Assembly (NCBI GenBank): GCA_963788115.1 | Contig: CAWBFD010000004.1 | Location: 2,108,001-2,172,000 of the forward strand | Reading direction: 5' to 3' | DNA: 64,000 bases | Source of the DNA: CAWBFD01 sp963788115 | GTDB taxonomy: Bacteria > Actinomycetota > Thermoleophilia > Solirubrobacterales > 70-9 | In this document: positions 9,134-18,337 of the stretch, piece after piece | Layout of the letters: each line of letters opens with the position of its first letter | How positions within the stretch are numbered: position 1 is the first letter of the stretch | The notes under the pieces: model-generated | Told to the model about the DNA's origin: nothing | Database searches by the model: none | Seen by the model: only the letters and a program-made list of their open reading frames with translations | Made by a program: the position numbers and the translations under genes

Positions 9134-9796
9134 TTACTTGTTGGGTTGGGGCGTCAGGCGCAGGTATGGCTTGACGGCCTTCCAGCCCTTCGGGAACTTC
9201 TCCTTGGCGTCTTCGTCGCTGATCGCGGGAGCGATGATGACGTCGTCGCCGTCTTTCCAGTTGACCGGCGTCGAGACGCTGTAGTTCGCCGTGAGCTGCA
9301 GCGAGTCGACGACGCGCAACACCTCGTCGAAGTTGCGGCCCGTCGACATCGGGTACACGAGGATCAGCTTCAGCTTCTTGTCGGGCCCGATCACGAAGAC
9401 GTTGCGCACCGTCATGTTGTCGGCCGGCGTGCGCTGCGTGGGGTCGCCAGAGACGGCTGCGGGCAGCATGTCGTAGAGCTTCGCGACGTTGAAGTCGGAG
9501 TCGGCGATCAGCGGATAGTTCGGTGCGGCGCCCTGGGTCTCTTCGATGTCGTCGGCCCAGCCCTTGTGGCGGTCGAGCGGGTCGACCGACAGGCCGAGGA
9601 TCTTCACGTTGCGCTTCTCGAACTCCGGCTTGATCTTCGCCATGTAGCCGAGCTCGGTGGTGCACACGGGCGTGAAGTCCTTCGGGTGGGAGAAGAGGAT
9701 CCCCCAGCTGTCGCCCAAGTAGTCATACAGGTTGATCTCGCCCTCGGTGGACTCGGCAGTGAAGTTCGGGGCGTCGTCGCCCAGGCGGAGCACCAT
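9134..9796 (-). CDS. 1-Cys peroxiredoxin (Prx6-like)
   Basis: 220 aa. The peroxidatic motif is FSHPKDFTPVCTTELG (PxxxTxxC). The long C-terminal dimerisation region ending GWKAVKPYLRLTPQ is typical of the Prx6/AhpC-TSA 1-Cys group. It reduces H2O2 and alkyl peroxides in the cytoplasm. Two Met codons compete. AGAGG lies 6 bases before ATG 9796 but directly abuts ATG 9802, so 9796 is preferred. The gene converges on the NUDIX gene. Confidence 0.9.
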   Translation of the reverse strand: MVLRLGDDAPNFTAESTEGEINLYDYLGDSWGILFSHPKDFTPVCTTELGYMAKIKPEFEKRNVKILGLSVDPLDRHKGWADDIEETQGAAPNYPLIADSDFNVAKLYDMLPAAVSGDPTQRTPADNMTVRNVFVIGPDKKLKLILVYPMSTGRNFDEVLRVVDSLQLTANYSVSTPVNWKDGDDVIIAPAISDEDAKEKFPKGWKAVKPYLRLTPQPNK

Positions 9797-9933
9797 TTGC
9801 ATCCTCTTTCGTCAAGGCCATGATTTCGAAGGGGTGTGAGTTCGGCGTCAGGCTACGCACGCCCGCGGTCTTCGCAAAACGCCACCGCGCCGCACGCTGT
9901 AACCCCGGAAGCGTCGGTACCATTCCGCCGCCC

Positions 9934-11191
9934 GTGCCCTCCTTCGTCGCGTTCGCCCGACGTCTGACAGTCGACGTCACTCCGCTGCGGGAGTCGCGCG
10001 ACTTCCGTTTGCTGTGGTTCGGGGAGCTGATCTCCCAGACCGGGCACCAGATCACGACGGTGGCGCTGTTCGTACAGGTCGACCGCATCACGGGGTCGAC
10101 GGCTGCGGTCGGTGCCGTCGGCTTGGTGCGCGTGTTCCCCATGATCCTCTCGTCGTTCGCGATCGGGCCCGTGATCGACACGCGCGACCGGCGACGGATC
10201 CTGATCACAGCCCAGTTCGCGCTGATGCTGACGTCGATGGTGTTGCTGGGGGGTGCGCTCGCCGGCGAGCCCTCGCTGGTGCTGGTCTATGGCGCGGCCG
10301 CCGCGAATGCCGCGCTCCTCGCGATCGTCATGCCGACGCGCGCGGCCATGACGCCGAACCTGGTGCCGACCCGTCTGCTCGCGACCGCAGCCGCGAACAA
10401 CCAGCTCATGTGGAATACCGCGCAGATCCTGGGTCCGGCCGTCGGGGGCTTGATCGTCGCCCGGGTCGGCTTGGAGTGGGCGTACGGGATCGACGTCGCG
10501 ACCTATGTCGTGGCACTCGGATTTGCGTTCGCGCTGCATCCGCAGCTCCCAAAGGGAGCCGCCGACGTGACGGACCGGGGCTGGTCAGCGGTGATGGCCG
10601 GCGTCCGCTACCTGAAGGGGAAGCGGATTCTCCAGTCGACGTTCACCGTCGACGTCGTCGCGATGGTGTTCGGGATGCCGCGCGCTGTTCCCGGTGCTGG
10701 CGCGCAATCAGTTCGGCGGTGGGCCCGAGGTCGTCGGGCTGCTCTTCGCCGCGCCCGCGGTTGGCGCACTGTTGGGTGCCGCGGGATCGGGCTGGGTGAC
10801 GAACGTCCGCCACATGGGTCGCGCCATCTTGATTGCTGTCACGATCTGGGGTCTCGGCATCACCGGTTTCGGGCTCGCCGGAGATCGGCTGGCGCTCGCG
10901 CTGGTGTGCCTCGCGGTCGCTGGTGGCGCCGACGTGATCTCGGCTGTGTTTCGGGCCGCGATTCAACAGACAGTCGTGCCGGACAATCTGCGAGGTCGGC
11001 TGGCCGCGTTCAACATCCTCATCGTCGCGGGCGGACCGAGCATCGGCGATTACGAAGCGGGCGTCGTCGCCGCCGCGTTCACGCCGACGGCGTCGGTCGT
11101 ATCCGGTGGGTTGTTGTGCATCGCGGGAGTCGGTGCGATCGCCGCGCTCGTTCCGCGCTTCGCGCGCTGGCAGCCCGGCGATCCTCCGTGA
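9934..11191 (+). CDS. MFS transporter (apparent frameshift)
   Basis: About 420 aa after correction, with roughly twelve membrane helices, of the enterobactin-exporter-like MFS type. The start is GTG 9934 (MPSFVAFARRLTVDVTPLRESRDFRLLWFGE). The DFRLLW N terminus and the loop IDTRDRRRILI (motif A-like) are clear. One base seems lost near 10676-10688 in ATGCCGCGCGCTGTT. FGMPRA then continues as LFPVLARNQFGGGPEVVGLL in a new frame to the stop at 11191. The substrate is unknown; export is likely. Confidence 0.8.
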
Positions 11192-11238
11192 CGAGTAGCG
11201 ATTGACCACAGCGGTGCACTGCGATTGACTGCCACATC

Positions 11239-11677
11239 GTGGCGGGGTATTCGGGAACACCGCTCCCTCAGAAGCTTGGGATCCGAGCCGGATGCCGGTT
11301 GGCACTCGTGCGCGCACCCGACGGCTTCGAAGGCACGCTCGATCCGTTACCGAACGGTGTGCGGCTGCGCGAGCAGGCGCGCGGCGCGCAAGATGTCGTC
11401 GTGTTCTTCGCGACGCGCCGAGCGGAACTCGAGCGAAGGTTCGACGCGCTCGCGCGGCATGGTCGAGCCGGCCGGTGGCTTGTGGATCGCGTGGCCGAAG
11501 CGGACGGCACACGTCGCAACTGACCTCACCGAGACCGTCGTACGCGATGTCGGGCTGGCCCACGGTCTCGTCGACAACAAGGTGTGCGCGGTCGACGAGA
11601 TCTGGTCCGGCTTACGGTTCGTGTACCGCCTGCGCGACCGCCCGAAGGTGGCCAAGAAGGGCTCAGCTCGCGCGTGA
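11239..11677 (+). CDS. DUF3052 family protein (apparent frameshift)
   Basis: Small actinobacterial protein of unknown function, about 145 aa. It starts at GTG 11239 (MAGYSGTPLPQKLGIRAGCRLALVRAP), the family's hallmark N terminus. DVVVFFATRRAELERRFDALAR is followed by one extra base near 11458. EPAGGLWIAWPKR and GLVDNKVCAVDEIWSGLRFVYRL, both strongly family-like, continue in the other frame. It ends 15 bp inside the convergent GNAT gene. Confidence 0.75.
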
Positions 11678-12172
11678 CAGGGGCACGGTGGCGAGGTAGC
11701 CGCCGTCGTCCCATATGACCGACGCGTCAGGAGACAGCTTGCGCACCAGGCCGAGTGCGGGGCGGTTCTCCGCCAGCATGTTGGCGATGAACGCCTCGAA
11801 GCCGTGGTCGAGCGCGGCCGCCGCGAGCCGGCGCACGAGGCGCAGGCCGAGTCCGCGGTGCTGCCACGCGTCCTCGACCGTGACGGCGATCTCGGCCTCG
11901 GTCGATCCCGGACGGCCGTCGTAGCGCGCGACGGCCACGATCTCGTCGCCCTGCAGCGCCACGAGGGCTTCGCGGCAGTCGTGGTCGACGTTCGTGAGCC
12001 ACAGCAGCATGCGGTTGGAGGGCCGGAGGACGGGCGAGAAGAAGCGGCGGTAGACGGTCGTGGGAGAGAGCCGGTCGAACATGCGTCGCAAGCGCTCGAC
12101 GTCGCCGGCCTCGATCGGCCGCACTGCGAACACGGAGCCGTCGGCGAGCGTCAAGGTGCTGGTTCTTGTCAT
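11663..12172 (-). CDS. GNAT family N-acetyltransferase
   Basis: 169 aa from ATG 12172 (MTRTSTLTLADGSVFAVRP). The acetyl-CoA-binding loop is AWQHRGLGLRLVRRL (QxxGxG). RMFDRLSPTTVYRRFFSP resembles the acetyltransferases found fused to or beside acyl-CoA-binding proteins. As sequenced, the frame runs straight on from the thioesterase upstream. GGAG lies before the ATG, and a TGA in the next frame overlaps it (ATGA), so I read these as two coupled genes joined by an indel. Confidence 0.75.
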   Translation of the reverse strand: MTRTSTLTLADGSVFAVRPIEAGDVERLRRMFDRLSPTTVYRRFFSPVLRPSNRMLLWLTNVDHDCREALVALQGDEIVAVARYDGRPGSTEAEIAVTVEDAWQHRGLGLRLVRRLAAAALDHGFEAFIANMLAENRPALGLVRKLSPDASVIWDDGGYLATVPLSRAS

Positions 12173-12701
12173 GACACTCCGCCCTTCGGACGCGATGATC
12201 AAGCACGTCGAGGTCGCGTGCGCGTACAGCGTTCCGTCGGCGTCGACGACGCGCGCTTCGGTGGTCGCGACCCGGCCGCCGATGTGGACGACACGGCCTT
12301 CGGCGCGCACGACGCCGGTGTTCTGCACGATCGGACGGACGTAGTTCGTCTTCAACTCGAGCGTCGTGTACGCGGTGCCGACGGGCAACATCGAGAACAC
12401 CGCGCAACCCATCGCGCTGTCGACGAGTGTGGCGACGATGCCGCCGTGCATGGAGCCCATCGGGTTCTCGTGCATCTCGTCGGCCGCGACGGAGAACACG
12501 ATGCGACCGCGTTCGACTTCATCGATGGCGAAGCCGAGTACCGCGGCGATGGGCGGCGGCGCGGCGTCGCCGCGCGCAATCGCTCGGAGTTGGTCGAGAC
12601 CGTCTTTGCCGCGGAGGGCGAAGCGCCCGCGCGGGATCGGTCCACGTGATCGTCCGCGTGCGGACGCCTTCTTGACGTTGGGAGATCGGGAGTGCGGTCA
12701 T
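12169..12701 (-). CDS. PaaI-type hotdog thioesterase (apparent frameshifts)
   Basis: Acyl-CoA thioesterase of the hotdog fold. It starts MTALPISQRQEGVRTRTITW at ATG 12701, after GAGGAAA. One indel near 12610-12625 separates this from GKDGLDQLRAIARGDAAPPP in the next frame. The active-site region MGSMHGGIVATLVDSAMGCA (HGG) and TTLELKTNYVRPI are intact. A second indel near 12180 probably removed its stop, since TGA 12171-12169 overlaps the GNAT start in the next frame. The TetR gene lies 15 bp upstream on the same strand, so an operon is likely. Confidence 0.75.
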
Positions 12702-12716
12702 GACATTTCCTCATTT

Positions 12717-13367
12717 CTAATGGGTCGACTCTGAGCTCCGCTCCCCTTCGGTCGCTGCGCTCTCGTCTCGCTGGGGACGGAGGGTTTCGATGTGATCGAT
12801 GAGGTGCGAGATGACGCGGTCCATGTACGCGCCGTCGTCGTAGAGACGCGAGAGCATCACGCCACCTTCCAGCGACGCGGTGAGGAGTGACGCGAGGTCG
12901 TAGGGGTCGACGTCGGCGCGCACCGTGCCCGCCGCCTTGCCGTCCTTCACGATGCGGCCGATGAGCCGGTGCCACAGCGTCATCGAGTGGCGGGCTCGGT
13001 CTCTGAGCGCCGGGTTGGTGTCGTCGGCTTCGATCGCGGTGTTGAGGATCGGGCAGCCGCCGGCGACCACTGGGACGCGAGCGGTCGTGGCGAAGGTGCG
13101 GATCATGGCGCGAAGCCGCTCGATGGCGTCGTCGTCGTCGTGCTGGGAGGCGGCGAGTTCGGCCTCGACCAGGTTCATCGCGTAGTCGTAGGCGTCGAGC
13201 GCGAGTTGCTCTTTCGACCCGAAGTGGTTGTAGATGCCGCCCTTTTCGAGCCCGGTGGCATCGACGAGTTCGCGCATGGAGGCCCCGACGTACCCACGCT
13301 GATTGAAGACGGGTGCCGCCAGTTCGACGATCCGCTGCTTGGTTGCCGCACCCTTGGTGGGGCTCAT
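12717..13367 (-). CDS. TetR/AcrR family transcriptional regulator
   Basis: 216 aa. The N-terminal HTH is KQRIVELAAPVFNQRGYVGASMRELVDATGL then YNHFGSKEQLALDAY, a canonical TetR signature. The C-terminal ligand domain carries GGCPILNTAIEADD, typical of the TetR_C subgroup found next to lipid and xenobiotic genes. It heads a minus-strand set with the thioesterase and GNAT genes. A palindrome 22 bp upstream is a likely autoregulatory operator. Confidence 0.9.
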   Translation of the reverse strand: MSPTKGAATKQRIVELAAPVFNQRGYVGASMRELVDATGLEKGGIYNHFGSKEQLALDAYDYAMNLVEAELAASQHDDDDAIERLRAMIRTFATTARVPVVAGGCPILNTAIEADDTNPALRDRARHSMTLWHRLIGRIVKDGKAAGTVRADVDPYDLASLLTASLEGGVMLSRLYDDGAYMDRVISHLIDHIETLRPQRDESAATEGERSSESTH

Positions 13368-13388
13368 CGGGGCTCCTCAGAAAAAACC

Positions 13389-13400
13389 GACCGTTCGGTC
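13389..13400. promoter_or_regulatory. Candidate TetR operator
   Basis: GACCG-TT-CGGTC, of the GACCGNNCGGTC type common for TetR proteins. It lies between the TetR start (13367) and the divergent SRAP gene (13468). A GATAAT-like element follows it on the plus strand. Confidence 0.5.
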
Positions 13401-13467
13401 TGATAATGCGGGACCCCGGCCCGGATGTCAACCTCATGAGGTTCGCGAGGGAAATAGCTTCGGGAGT

Positions 13468-14170
13468 ATGTGCGGCCGCTACGTCACGGTGTCATCGCCG
13501 ACGATCCTGGCCGAGCGCTTCGCGGTCGAAGAGGTGCGGATCGACACCAAGGAGCCCGACTACAACGTCGCGCCGCGGGCCGAGGTGCCGGTCGTCGCGA
13601 CGAGCCGCGGGAAGCGAGTCGCTCGATCTCGTGCGCTGGGGACTCGTGCCGTCGTGGGCCAAGAGCCTCGCCATCGGCGACAAGCAGATCAACGCGCGTG
13701 CCGACACGGTGGCGACCAAGCCCGCGTACAAGCGCGCGTTCGTGAAGCGCCGGGCGATCATTCCCGCCGACGGCTTCTACGAGTGGCAACCGATCGAGGG
13801 CCAGAAGAAGAAGCAGCCGTGGTTCATCCGGCGGCGCGACGGCGAGCCGCTCGCGTTCGCGGGCTTGTGGGAGATCTGGCACGACCCGGAGATCGGTGAC
13901 GACGCCCCCCGCGTCCGCAGTTGCGTGATCATCACCACCGATGCGAACGAAGTGCTTGCGCCCCTCCACGACAGAATGCCGGTCGTCTTGCCCGAATCGG
14001 AATGGGATCGTTGGCTCGACCCCGAGTTCAACGACGTCGCCGCGCTACAGAAGCTGCTCGTGCCCGCGCCCAGCGAGGAGTTCGAAGCGTGGCCGGTGTC
14101 GTTCCTCGTCAACAAGGCCGACAACAACGGCCCGGAACTCCTCGAGGAAGCCGAGGTAGCGTCGGCCTGA
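13468..14170 (+). CDS. SOS-response-associated peptidase, SRAP (HMCES/YedK) family (apparent frameshift)
   Basis: Shields abasic sites in single-stranded DNA by forming a thiazolidine link through Cys2. The start is ATG 13468 (MCGRYVTVS), preceded by GGGAG, and it exposes the essential Cys2. One extra base near 13610-13616 (CGCGGGAAGC) moves LDLVRWGLVPSWAK to the next frame. The key residues are all present: NARADTVATKPAYK, ADGFYEW (catalytic Glu) and LHDRMPV (His). The stop and the next gene's ATG overlap (TGATG). Confidence 0.85.
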
Positions 14171-14887
14171 TGGAACACACGCAGTACGTCGCCGCGATCC
14201 GGCGGGAGGGCGAGGATCTCGCGGTCGCGGCGCGCGCCGCGGGGATCGACGCGGTCGGTGCCATCTTGTCCGGAGTGGACGATCGCCGATTTGCTGTCGC
14301 ACATCGGCCGCGTTCAGCACTGGGTCACGAGCATCGTCGAGACCCGCGCGCAACCGGATCACAACTGGCGCATGGACGATCCGCCGGTGCCCGAGGAGCG
14401 CCTCGAATGGTTCGCCGAGGGGTGCAACGCGCTGGCCGACGCGCTGGGTAAGTGCGCTCCGAGCGACGAAGTGTGGACGTGGACGCCCGATCACACAATC
14501 GGCTTCTGGTCGCGCCGCATGGCGCACGAGGTTGCGGTGCACCGGACCGACGCGCAGGGCGCGGCCGGTGAGCCGGCTCCCGTCGAACGCGAGCTGGCGG
14601 TCGACGGCATCCAAGAATTTTCGACCTGATTCCCGTACGCCCCGGCTCCGATGTGCGCGGAAACGGCGAGTCGATTCACCTGCACTGCACCGACGGCGAC
14701 GGCGAGTGGCTGGCGCGCGTCGAACCCGACGGCCTGCGCGTCACACGCGAGCACGCCAAGGGCGATGTCGCCGCGCGGGTCGGCGTCCGACCTGCTCCTG
14801 CTCATCTGGGGCCGCGAACGTCCCGCGGTCGACGTGTTCGGTGAACCGGCGGTGCTCGCGCAGTTCTTGGAACTCGCGCGCTTCTAG
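14170..14887 (+). CDS. Mycothiol-dependent maleylpyruvate-isomerase family protein (three apparent frameshifts)
   Basis: About 238 aa when joined. It starts MEHTQYVAAIRREGEDLAVAA. PSCPEWTIADLLSHIGRVQHW, the family's signature helix, sits in the next frame after one extra G near 14256. GIQEFFDLIPVRPGSDVRG needs one more T in the run at 14616-14622. The frame shifts again near 14776 before ASDLLLLIWGRERP. The DinB-like N-terminal domain binds metal and mycothiol. The C-terminal MDMPI domain is the part ending LAQFLELARF. Substrate unknown. Confidence 0.75.
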
Positions 14888-15501
14888 GGCGCGATGGCGT
14901 TGCGGAGCACGTCGATGACGTGCTCGCGGCGGGTGGCCAATGCCTCGGGCGACAGCGGATCGAGGTCGAGCAAACCGGTCATGAGCGGCGCGTCCGACAA
15001 GTAGGACAGCACCGCGCCGTAGCCCGTGAGCAGAAGCTGACGGGCGTCGTAGCGGTGTAGCCGGCCCGCGTCCATCTCGCGTTCGAGGAACGCAGCGCCC
15101 CGTTCGAACAACGGGCGCAGCAGCACGGCGAGTTCGTCGCGCAGGATCGGGCCGCCCTCGAGCGCTTCCCAGCGCACCAGCCGCACGAAGTCGGGGCCTT
15201 CTTCGAAGAAGCGGAACGCGGCACGCACGACGCGTTCGACCTGGGGCCAACCTTCACGCGGGCCTTCGGTCGCGAGGTCGACGAGCGACACCCAGTTCCC
15301 GAACGACTCGAGCAGCACTGCGCGGTACAGCACTTCCTTCGACGTGAAGTGGTACAGCAGACTTGGCCGCCGGATGCCTACCTCCTCGGCGATCTCAGTG
15401 AGGCTCGTCCCCGCGTACCCATGGTCCGCGAAGCGCCGGCGCGCGACCGTGACGATTTGCTCCTTGGTGGTCAGAACGACATCGTCGTCGGCTAGGGCCA
15501 T
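14884..15501 (-). CDS. TetR/AcrR family regulator
   Basis: 205 aa. The HTH is KEQIVTVARRRFADHGYAGTSLTEIAEEVGIRRPSLLYHFTSKE, a textbook TetR N terminus. The C-terminal domain is LVRWEALEGGP... . It is transcribed away from the fatty-acid desaturase and a palindrome lies between them. By analogy with TetR proteins that control actinobacterial desaturases, it may sense acyl-CoA and repress the desaturase. Confidence 0.9.
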   Translation of the reverse strand: MALADDDVVLTTKEQIVTVARRRFADHGYAGTSLTEIAEEVGIRRPSLLYHFTSKEVLYRAVLLESFGNWVSLVDLATEGPREGWPQVERVVRAAFRFFEEGPDFVRLVRWEALEGGPILRDELAVLLRPLFERGAAFLEREMDAGRLHRYDARQLLLTGYGAVLSYLSDAPLMTGLLDLDPLSPEALATRREHVIDVLRNAIAP

Positions 15502-15545
15502 GAAACGAGGGTAGGCCGAGCGGACCGGGTGACCACGCGATGCAG

Positions 15546-15561
15546 CCTACCGACTAGTAGG
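15546..15561. promoter_or_regulatory. Candidate operator between tetR and desaturase
   Basis: CCTAC and GTAGG arms with a 6-bp spacer (CGACTA) lie 18 bp before the desaturase ATG and 45 bp before the TetR ATG. This position suits repression of both. Confidence 0.5.
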
Positions 15562-15579
15562 TAAGTACGCTGCCGGGTA

Positions 15580-16332
15580 ATGATCTGGAACCTTCTGGCG
15601 GCCTTCATCGCGGCGTTCATCGTCACGCAGGCCGCTACGGCCGCCACCACCGTCTACCTGCATCGTGCGCTGGCCCACCGGGCCCTGACGCTGCATCCGG
15701 CGGTCGTGTTTCCGTCCCGATTCGTCATCTGGATCGCCACCGGGATGCGGCCTCGGGAGTGGGTCGCGGTGCACCGCAAGCACCACGCGTCGACCGACAC
15801 CAGCGACGACCCGCACAGCCCGGTCGTACTCGGGTTCTGGCGAGTCCAGCTCGGCAATGTCGGCCTGTACCGGCGGGCAGCCAAGGACGCCGAGACCAAG
15901 CGGAAGTACGGCCGCGACGTCCCGGCCGACTGGCTGGACAGGGTCGCGTTCGATTATTCGCTCGTCGGCTTGAGCGTCGGGATCGCCATCCTCGTGGTCA
16001 CGATGTACGCGCTCGGCTTCCCGATGTGGGTCGGGTTCCTCGCCGCGGGCATCCACGCCGTCATGTACTTGACGCTTTCGGGCGCGATCAACGCGGTCGG
16101 CCACCGCGTCGGCAAGCAGCCGTACTCGAACTCGGCGACGAACGGGCAGCTCCTCGCGCTCGCCACCGGTGGCGAGGGCCTGCACAACAACCACCACGCG
16201 GCGCCCACGTCGGCGCGCTTCTCATTGCGGCGCGGCGAGTTGGACCCGGGTTGGTGGATGGTGCGTGCGCTCGTCGCGGTTCGCCTCGCTCGCGTCCGTC
16301 ACGACGACGTCAAACTGAAACCCGCCGCGTAA
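15580..16332 (+). CDS. Fatty-acid desaturase (acyl-CoA delta-9 type)
   Basis: 250 aa membrane di-iron enzyme. Three His clusters bind the iron: HRALAH (about residue 28), HRKHHA (about residue 66) and HNNHH (about residue 204). Hydrophobic helices lie at the N terminus and around residues 130-170. It is shorter than the eukaryote-like desaturases and matches the compact bacterial acyl-CoA desaturases. It adds a double bond to saturated acyl chains, with an electron donor encoded elsewhere. Confidence 0.85.
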   Translation: MIWNLLAAFIAAFIVTQAATAATTVYLHRALAHRALTLHPAVVFPSRFVIWIATGMRPREWVAVHRKHHASTDTSDDPHSPVVLGFWRVQLGNVGLYRRAAKDAETKRKYGRDVPADWLDRVAFDYSLVGLSVGIAILVVTMYALGFPMWVGFLAAGIHAVMYLTLSGAINAVGHRVGKQPYSNSATNGQLLALATGGEGLHNNHHAAPTSARFSLRRGELDPGWWMVRALVAVRLARVRHDDVKLKPAA

Positions 16333-17346
16333 CTACGGCTTGAGCGCGTTGATCACCGGCTTGAGCTGGTCGGGTCCGCAGAACAGCGCCGGCGCGGGTG
16401 TGGTGACGCCGTTGTCGATGTACCGCTGCAAGTGTTCGCGGCACGCTTCGGGCTTGCCCCACACGAGCAACTGGTCGACGACGTGGTCGGGAATGCTCTC
16501 GGCCGCAGCCTTACGGTCGCCTTCCTTCCACAGCCGCCACAGGTCGGCGAGCTCCTCGCCGCGCCCGAGCCATTCGTGGAACGCCGCGTACACCGGAACC
16601 GTGAGGTAGGAAGCGATCGCGCGCTTGCCGACCGCGCGCGCCATGCCCGCATCGTCGACCGGGAGCACGAAGATGCGGGCGACGATCTCGACATCACGGG
16701 TCGACTCCGGCTGCGCGTCCCCTCCGGTCAGCTTCGCCTGCGTCTCCTGTCCGGCCCGAACGACGGGCACGACGGTCGTCACGTCGTCGGCCGAGAGCCA
16801 GTTGATGATCGCGCCATCACCTTCGCGGCCCGCGAGCCGCAGCATGCCCTCGCGCAGCGCGGCGACGAGGATCGGCGGCTGTTCGGGAACGGTGATGCCG
16901 AGCCGGAAGCCTTTGACGGAGAACGTCTCGTAGTCCTCGGTGACCTTCTCACCGGATAGCGCCGCGCGCAGGAAACGGATCGTGTCGCGCACGCGCTGGT
17001 ACGGCTTGTCGAAGCTCATGCCGTTCCAACGCTCGACGATGACGTTCGATGACGTCCCGAGCCCGAGCGCGAAGCGGCCGGGTGCCGCTTGGCACGCGCT
17101 CGCGACCGTCGACGCGAGCGTGTGCGCGCCGCGCGTGTACGCAGGCACGATCGCGGTGCCGAGCCGCAGCGACGGCGCCCACTGCGCGGCGACGACGAGC
17201 GGCGTGAACGCGTCGTAGCCACCCGACTCCGCCGACCACAGGTCGGTGTAGCCGACCGCGGCAATCTCCTGGACGATCTCCCGCTGCTCGAGCAGTGAGA
17301 GCCCGTCGAACGGGAACGTGATGCCATGCCGCTGCGGGACGCTCAT
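16333..17346 (-). CDS. LLM-class flavin/F420-dependent oxidoreductase
   Basis: 337 aa luciferase-like TIM barrel. It starts at ATG 17346 (MSVPQRHGITFPFDG), overlapping the thioesterase stop by 4 bp (ATGA). Family segments are VGYTDLWSAESGGYDAFTPL, LGTAIVPAYTRGAH, GRFALGLGTSSNVIVERWNG and PPILVAALREGMLRLAGREGDGAI. F420 use is likely for an actinobacterium but is not provable from sequence. The substrate is unknown; the coupled acyl-CoA thioesterase hints at lipid catabolism. Confidence 0.8.
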   Translation of the reverse strand: MSVPQRHGITFPFDGLSLLEQREIVQEIAAVGYTDLWSAESGGYDAFTPLVVAAQWAPSLRLGTAIVPAYTRGAHTLASTVASACQAAPGRFALGLGTSSNVIVERWNGMSFDKPYQRVRDTIRFLRAALSGEKVTEDYETFSVKGFRLGITVPEQPPILVAALREGMLRLAGREGDGAIINWLSADDVTTVVPVVRAGQETQAKLTGGDAQPESTRDVEIVARIFVLPVDDAGMARAVGKRAIASYLTVPVYAAFHEWLGRGEELADLWRLWKEGDRKAAAESIPDHVVDQLLVWGKPEACREHLQRYIDNGVTTPAPALFCGPDQLKPVINALKP

Positions 17347-18188
17347 GGCTCGTCCGCTCTTTTCGCTCGATGCTGCTCTCGCTGTTCGGGGTCGTCGTTC
17401 CATGCTCGCACGATTGTCGACTGGCTCGCGGTGGCGAGCAGGGTGCCGTCCTCCGCCCAAAGATGGACGAGACCGTGGCCGAACCCGTCGGCGAGGGCAT
17501 GGATGCGGACATCGGCGAGCACCCACTCGGTGGGGACGCGGTGGGCGACGCGCATCGTGTTGTCGAGGCTGTTGCCGCCGGCGCGCTTGCCGAGTGCCTG
17601 CCCGATGCCGAAGGGCACGAAGTCGCCGATGATCGCGAGCGCCGCGGCCGACATCTCGAGCAGCTCGGGGAGCCGCACCCATAACGCCGCGTTCCCCGAG
17701 CCCGTCGGACCGGGCAGCTCGTCGGGTGCACGGGCCGATGCGACCCGCTCCTCGAGGCGGTCGCGGATGGAGCCCGTGCGCTGGTGCCGGTGGACGCGTG
17801 GTTCACATGCCTCGGGGGGCGGCACGTCGGGCCGGATCGCCCATTGGCCCTCGACGGGCTGCGGCCGTTCGCCGAGTGCGCCGAGCACCGTGAGGACCTC
17901 GGTGTCGCCGACGTGCGCGATGACACGCGCCTGGCTGGTCTGGTGACCGCGCACGACCTCGAGCGCATCGAGCTCGAGGACCGACGGTGGCGTCGCGAAC
18001 GACAGGTACTGCGCCGTCGCCCAGATGCACGGCCGCCCGGTGAGCTGCTCCATGACCTCGACTGCAGCGCCGAGCCCGCACCCGCCGAACAGCGCGCCCC
18101 TGCCCGAGCACAAGCCGGGTGTGATCGGCATCCGCCACGTCGTCGCGTCCGAGGTCGTTTCCAAGCCGAAGAACGTCGCCGCATCCAT
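17343..18188 (-). CDS. TesB-like double-hotdog acyl-CoA thioesterase
   Basis: 281 aa, two hotdog repeats. FGGCGLGAAVEVMEQLTGRPCIWATAQYLSFATPPSVLEL is the first repeat's core (split here by loops). DNTMRVAHRVPTEWVLADVRIHALADGFGHGLVHLW is the second, with the usual Asp and the closing G-LLATASQ. It hydrolyses acyl-CoA esters in the cytoplasm. Its stop overlaps the LLM gene start, so the pair is translationally coupled. A palindrome array lies 29 bp upstream of its start. Confidence 0.8.
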   Translation of the reverse strand: MDAATFFGLETTSDATTWRMPITPGLCSGRGALFGGCGLGAAVEVMEQLTGRPCIWATAQYLSFATPPSVLELDALEVVRGHQTSQARVIAHVGDTEVLTVLGALGERPQPVEGQWAIRPDVPPPEACEPRVHRHQRTGSIRDRLEERVASARAPDELPGPTGSGNAALWVRLPELLEMSAAALAIIGDFVPFGIGQALGKRAGGNSLDNTMRVAHRVPTEWVLADVRIHALADGFGHGLVHLWAEDGTLLATASQSTIVRAWNDDPEQREQHRAKRADEP

Positions 18189-18216
18189 CGGCCCGGCAGG
18201 CTACGCCGTGTGAATT

Positions 18217-18326
18217 CGCGACATCACGATGTCGCGCCCGGATACCAATTCGGGTCGTCCGCCGCGACATCAGATGTCGCGCCCGGATACCAATCCCGGT
18301 CGTCCGCCGCGACATCACATGTCGCG
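18217..18326. repeat. Array of three palindromes with two near-identical 26-bp spacers
   Basis: Three hairpin units built on GCGACAT...ATGTCGC occur at 18217-18236, 18263-18281 and 18308-18326, with a period of 45-46 bp. Loops differ by one or two bases. The spacers at 18237-18262 and 18282-18307 are both 26 bp and differ only in a few central bases. The array sits between the sulfatase stop and the thioesterase start. It could be a multi-site operator, a REP-like element or a terminator. Confidence 0.7.
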
Positions 18327-18337
18327 AATCGCGACGC

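Noticed and set aside
18217..18326. CRISPR array
   Set aside because: The repeating unit is a short perfect palindrome and the two spacers are almost identical, the opposite of CRISPR spacers. No cas genes nearby.
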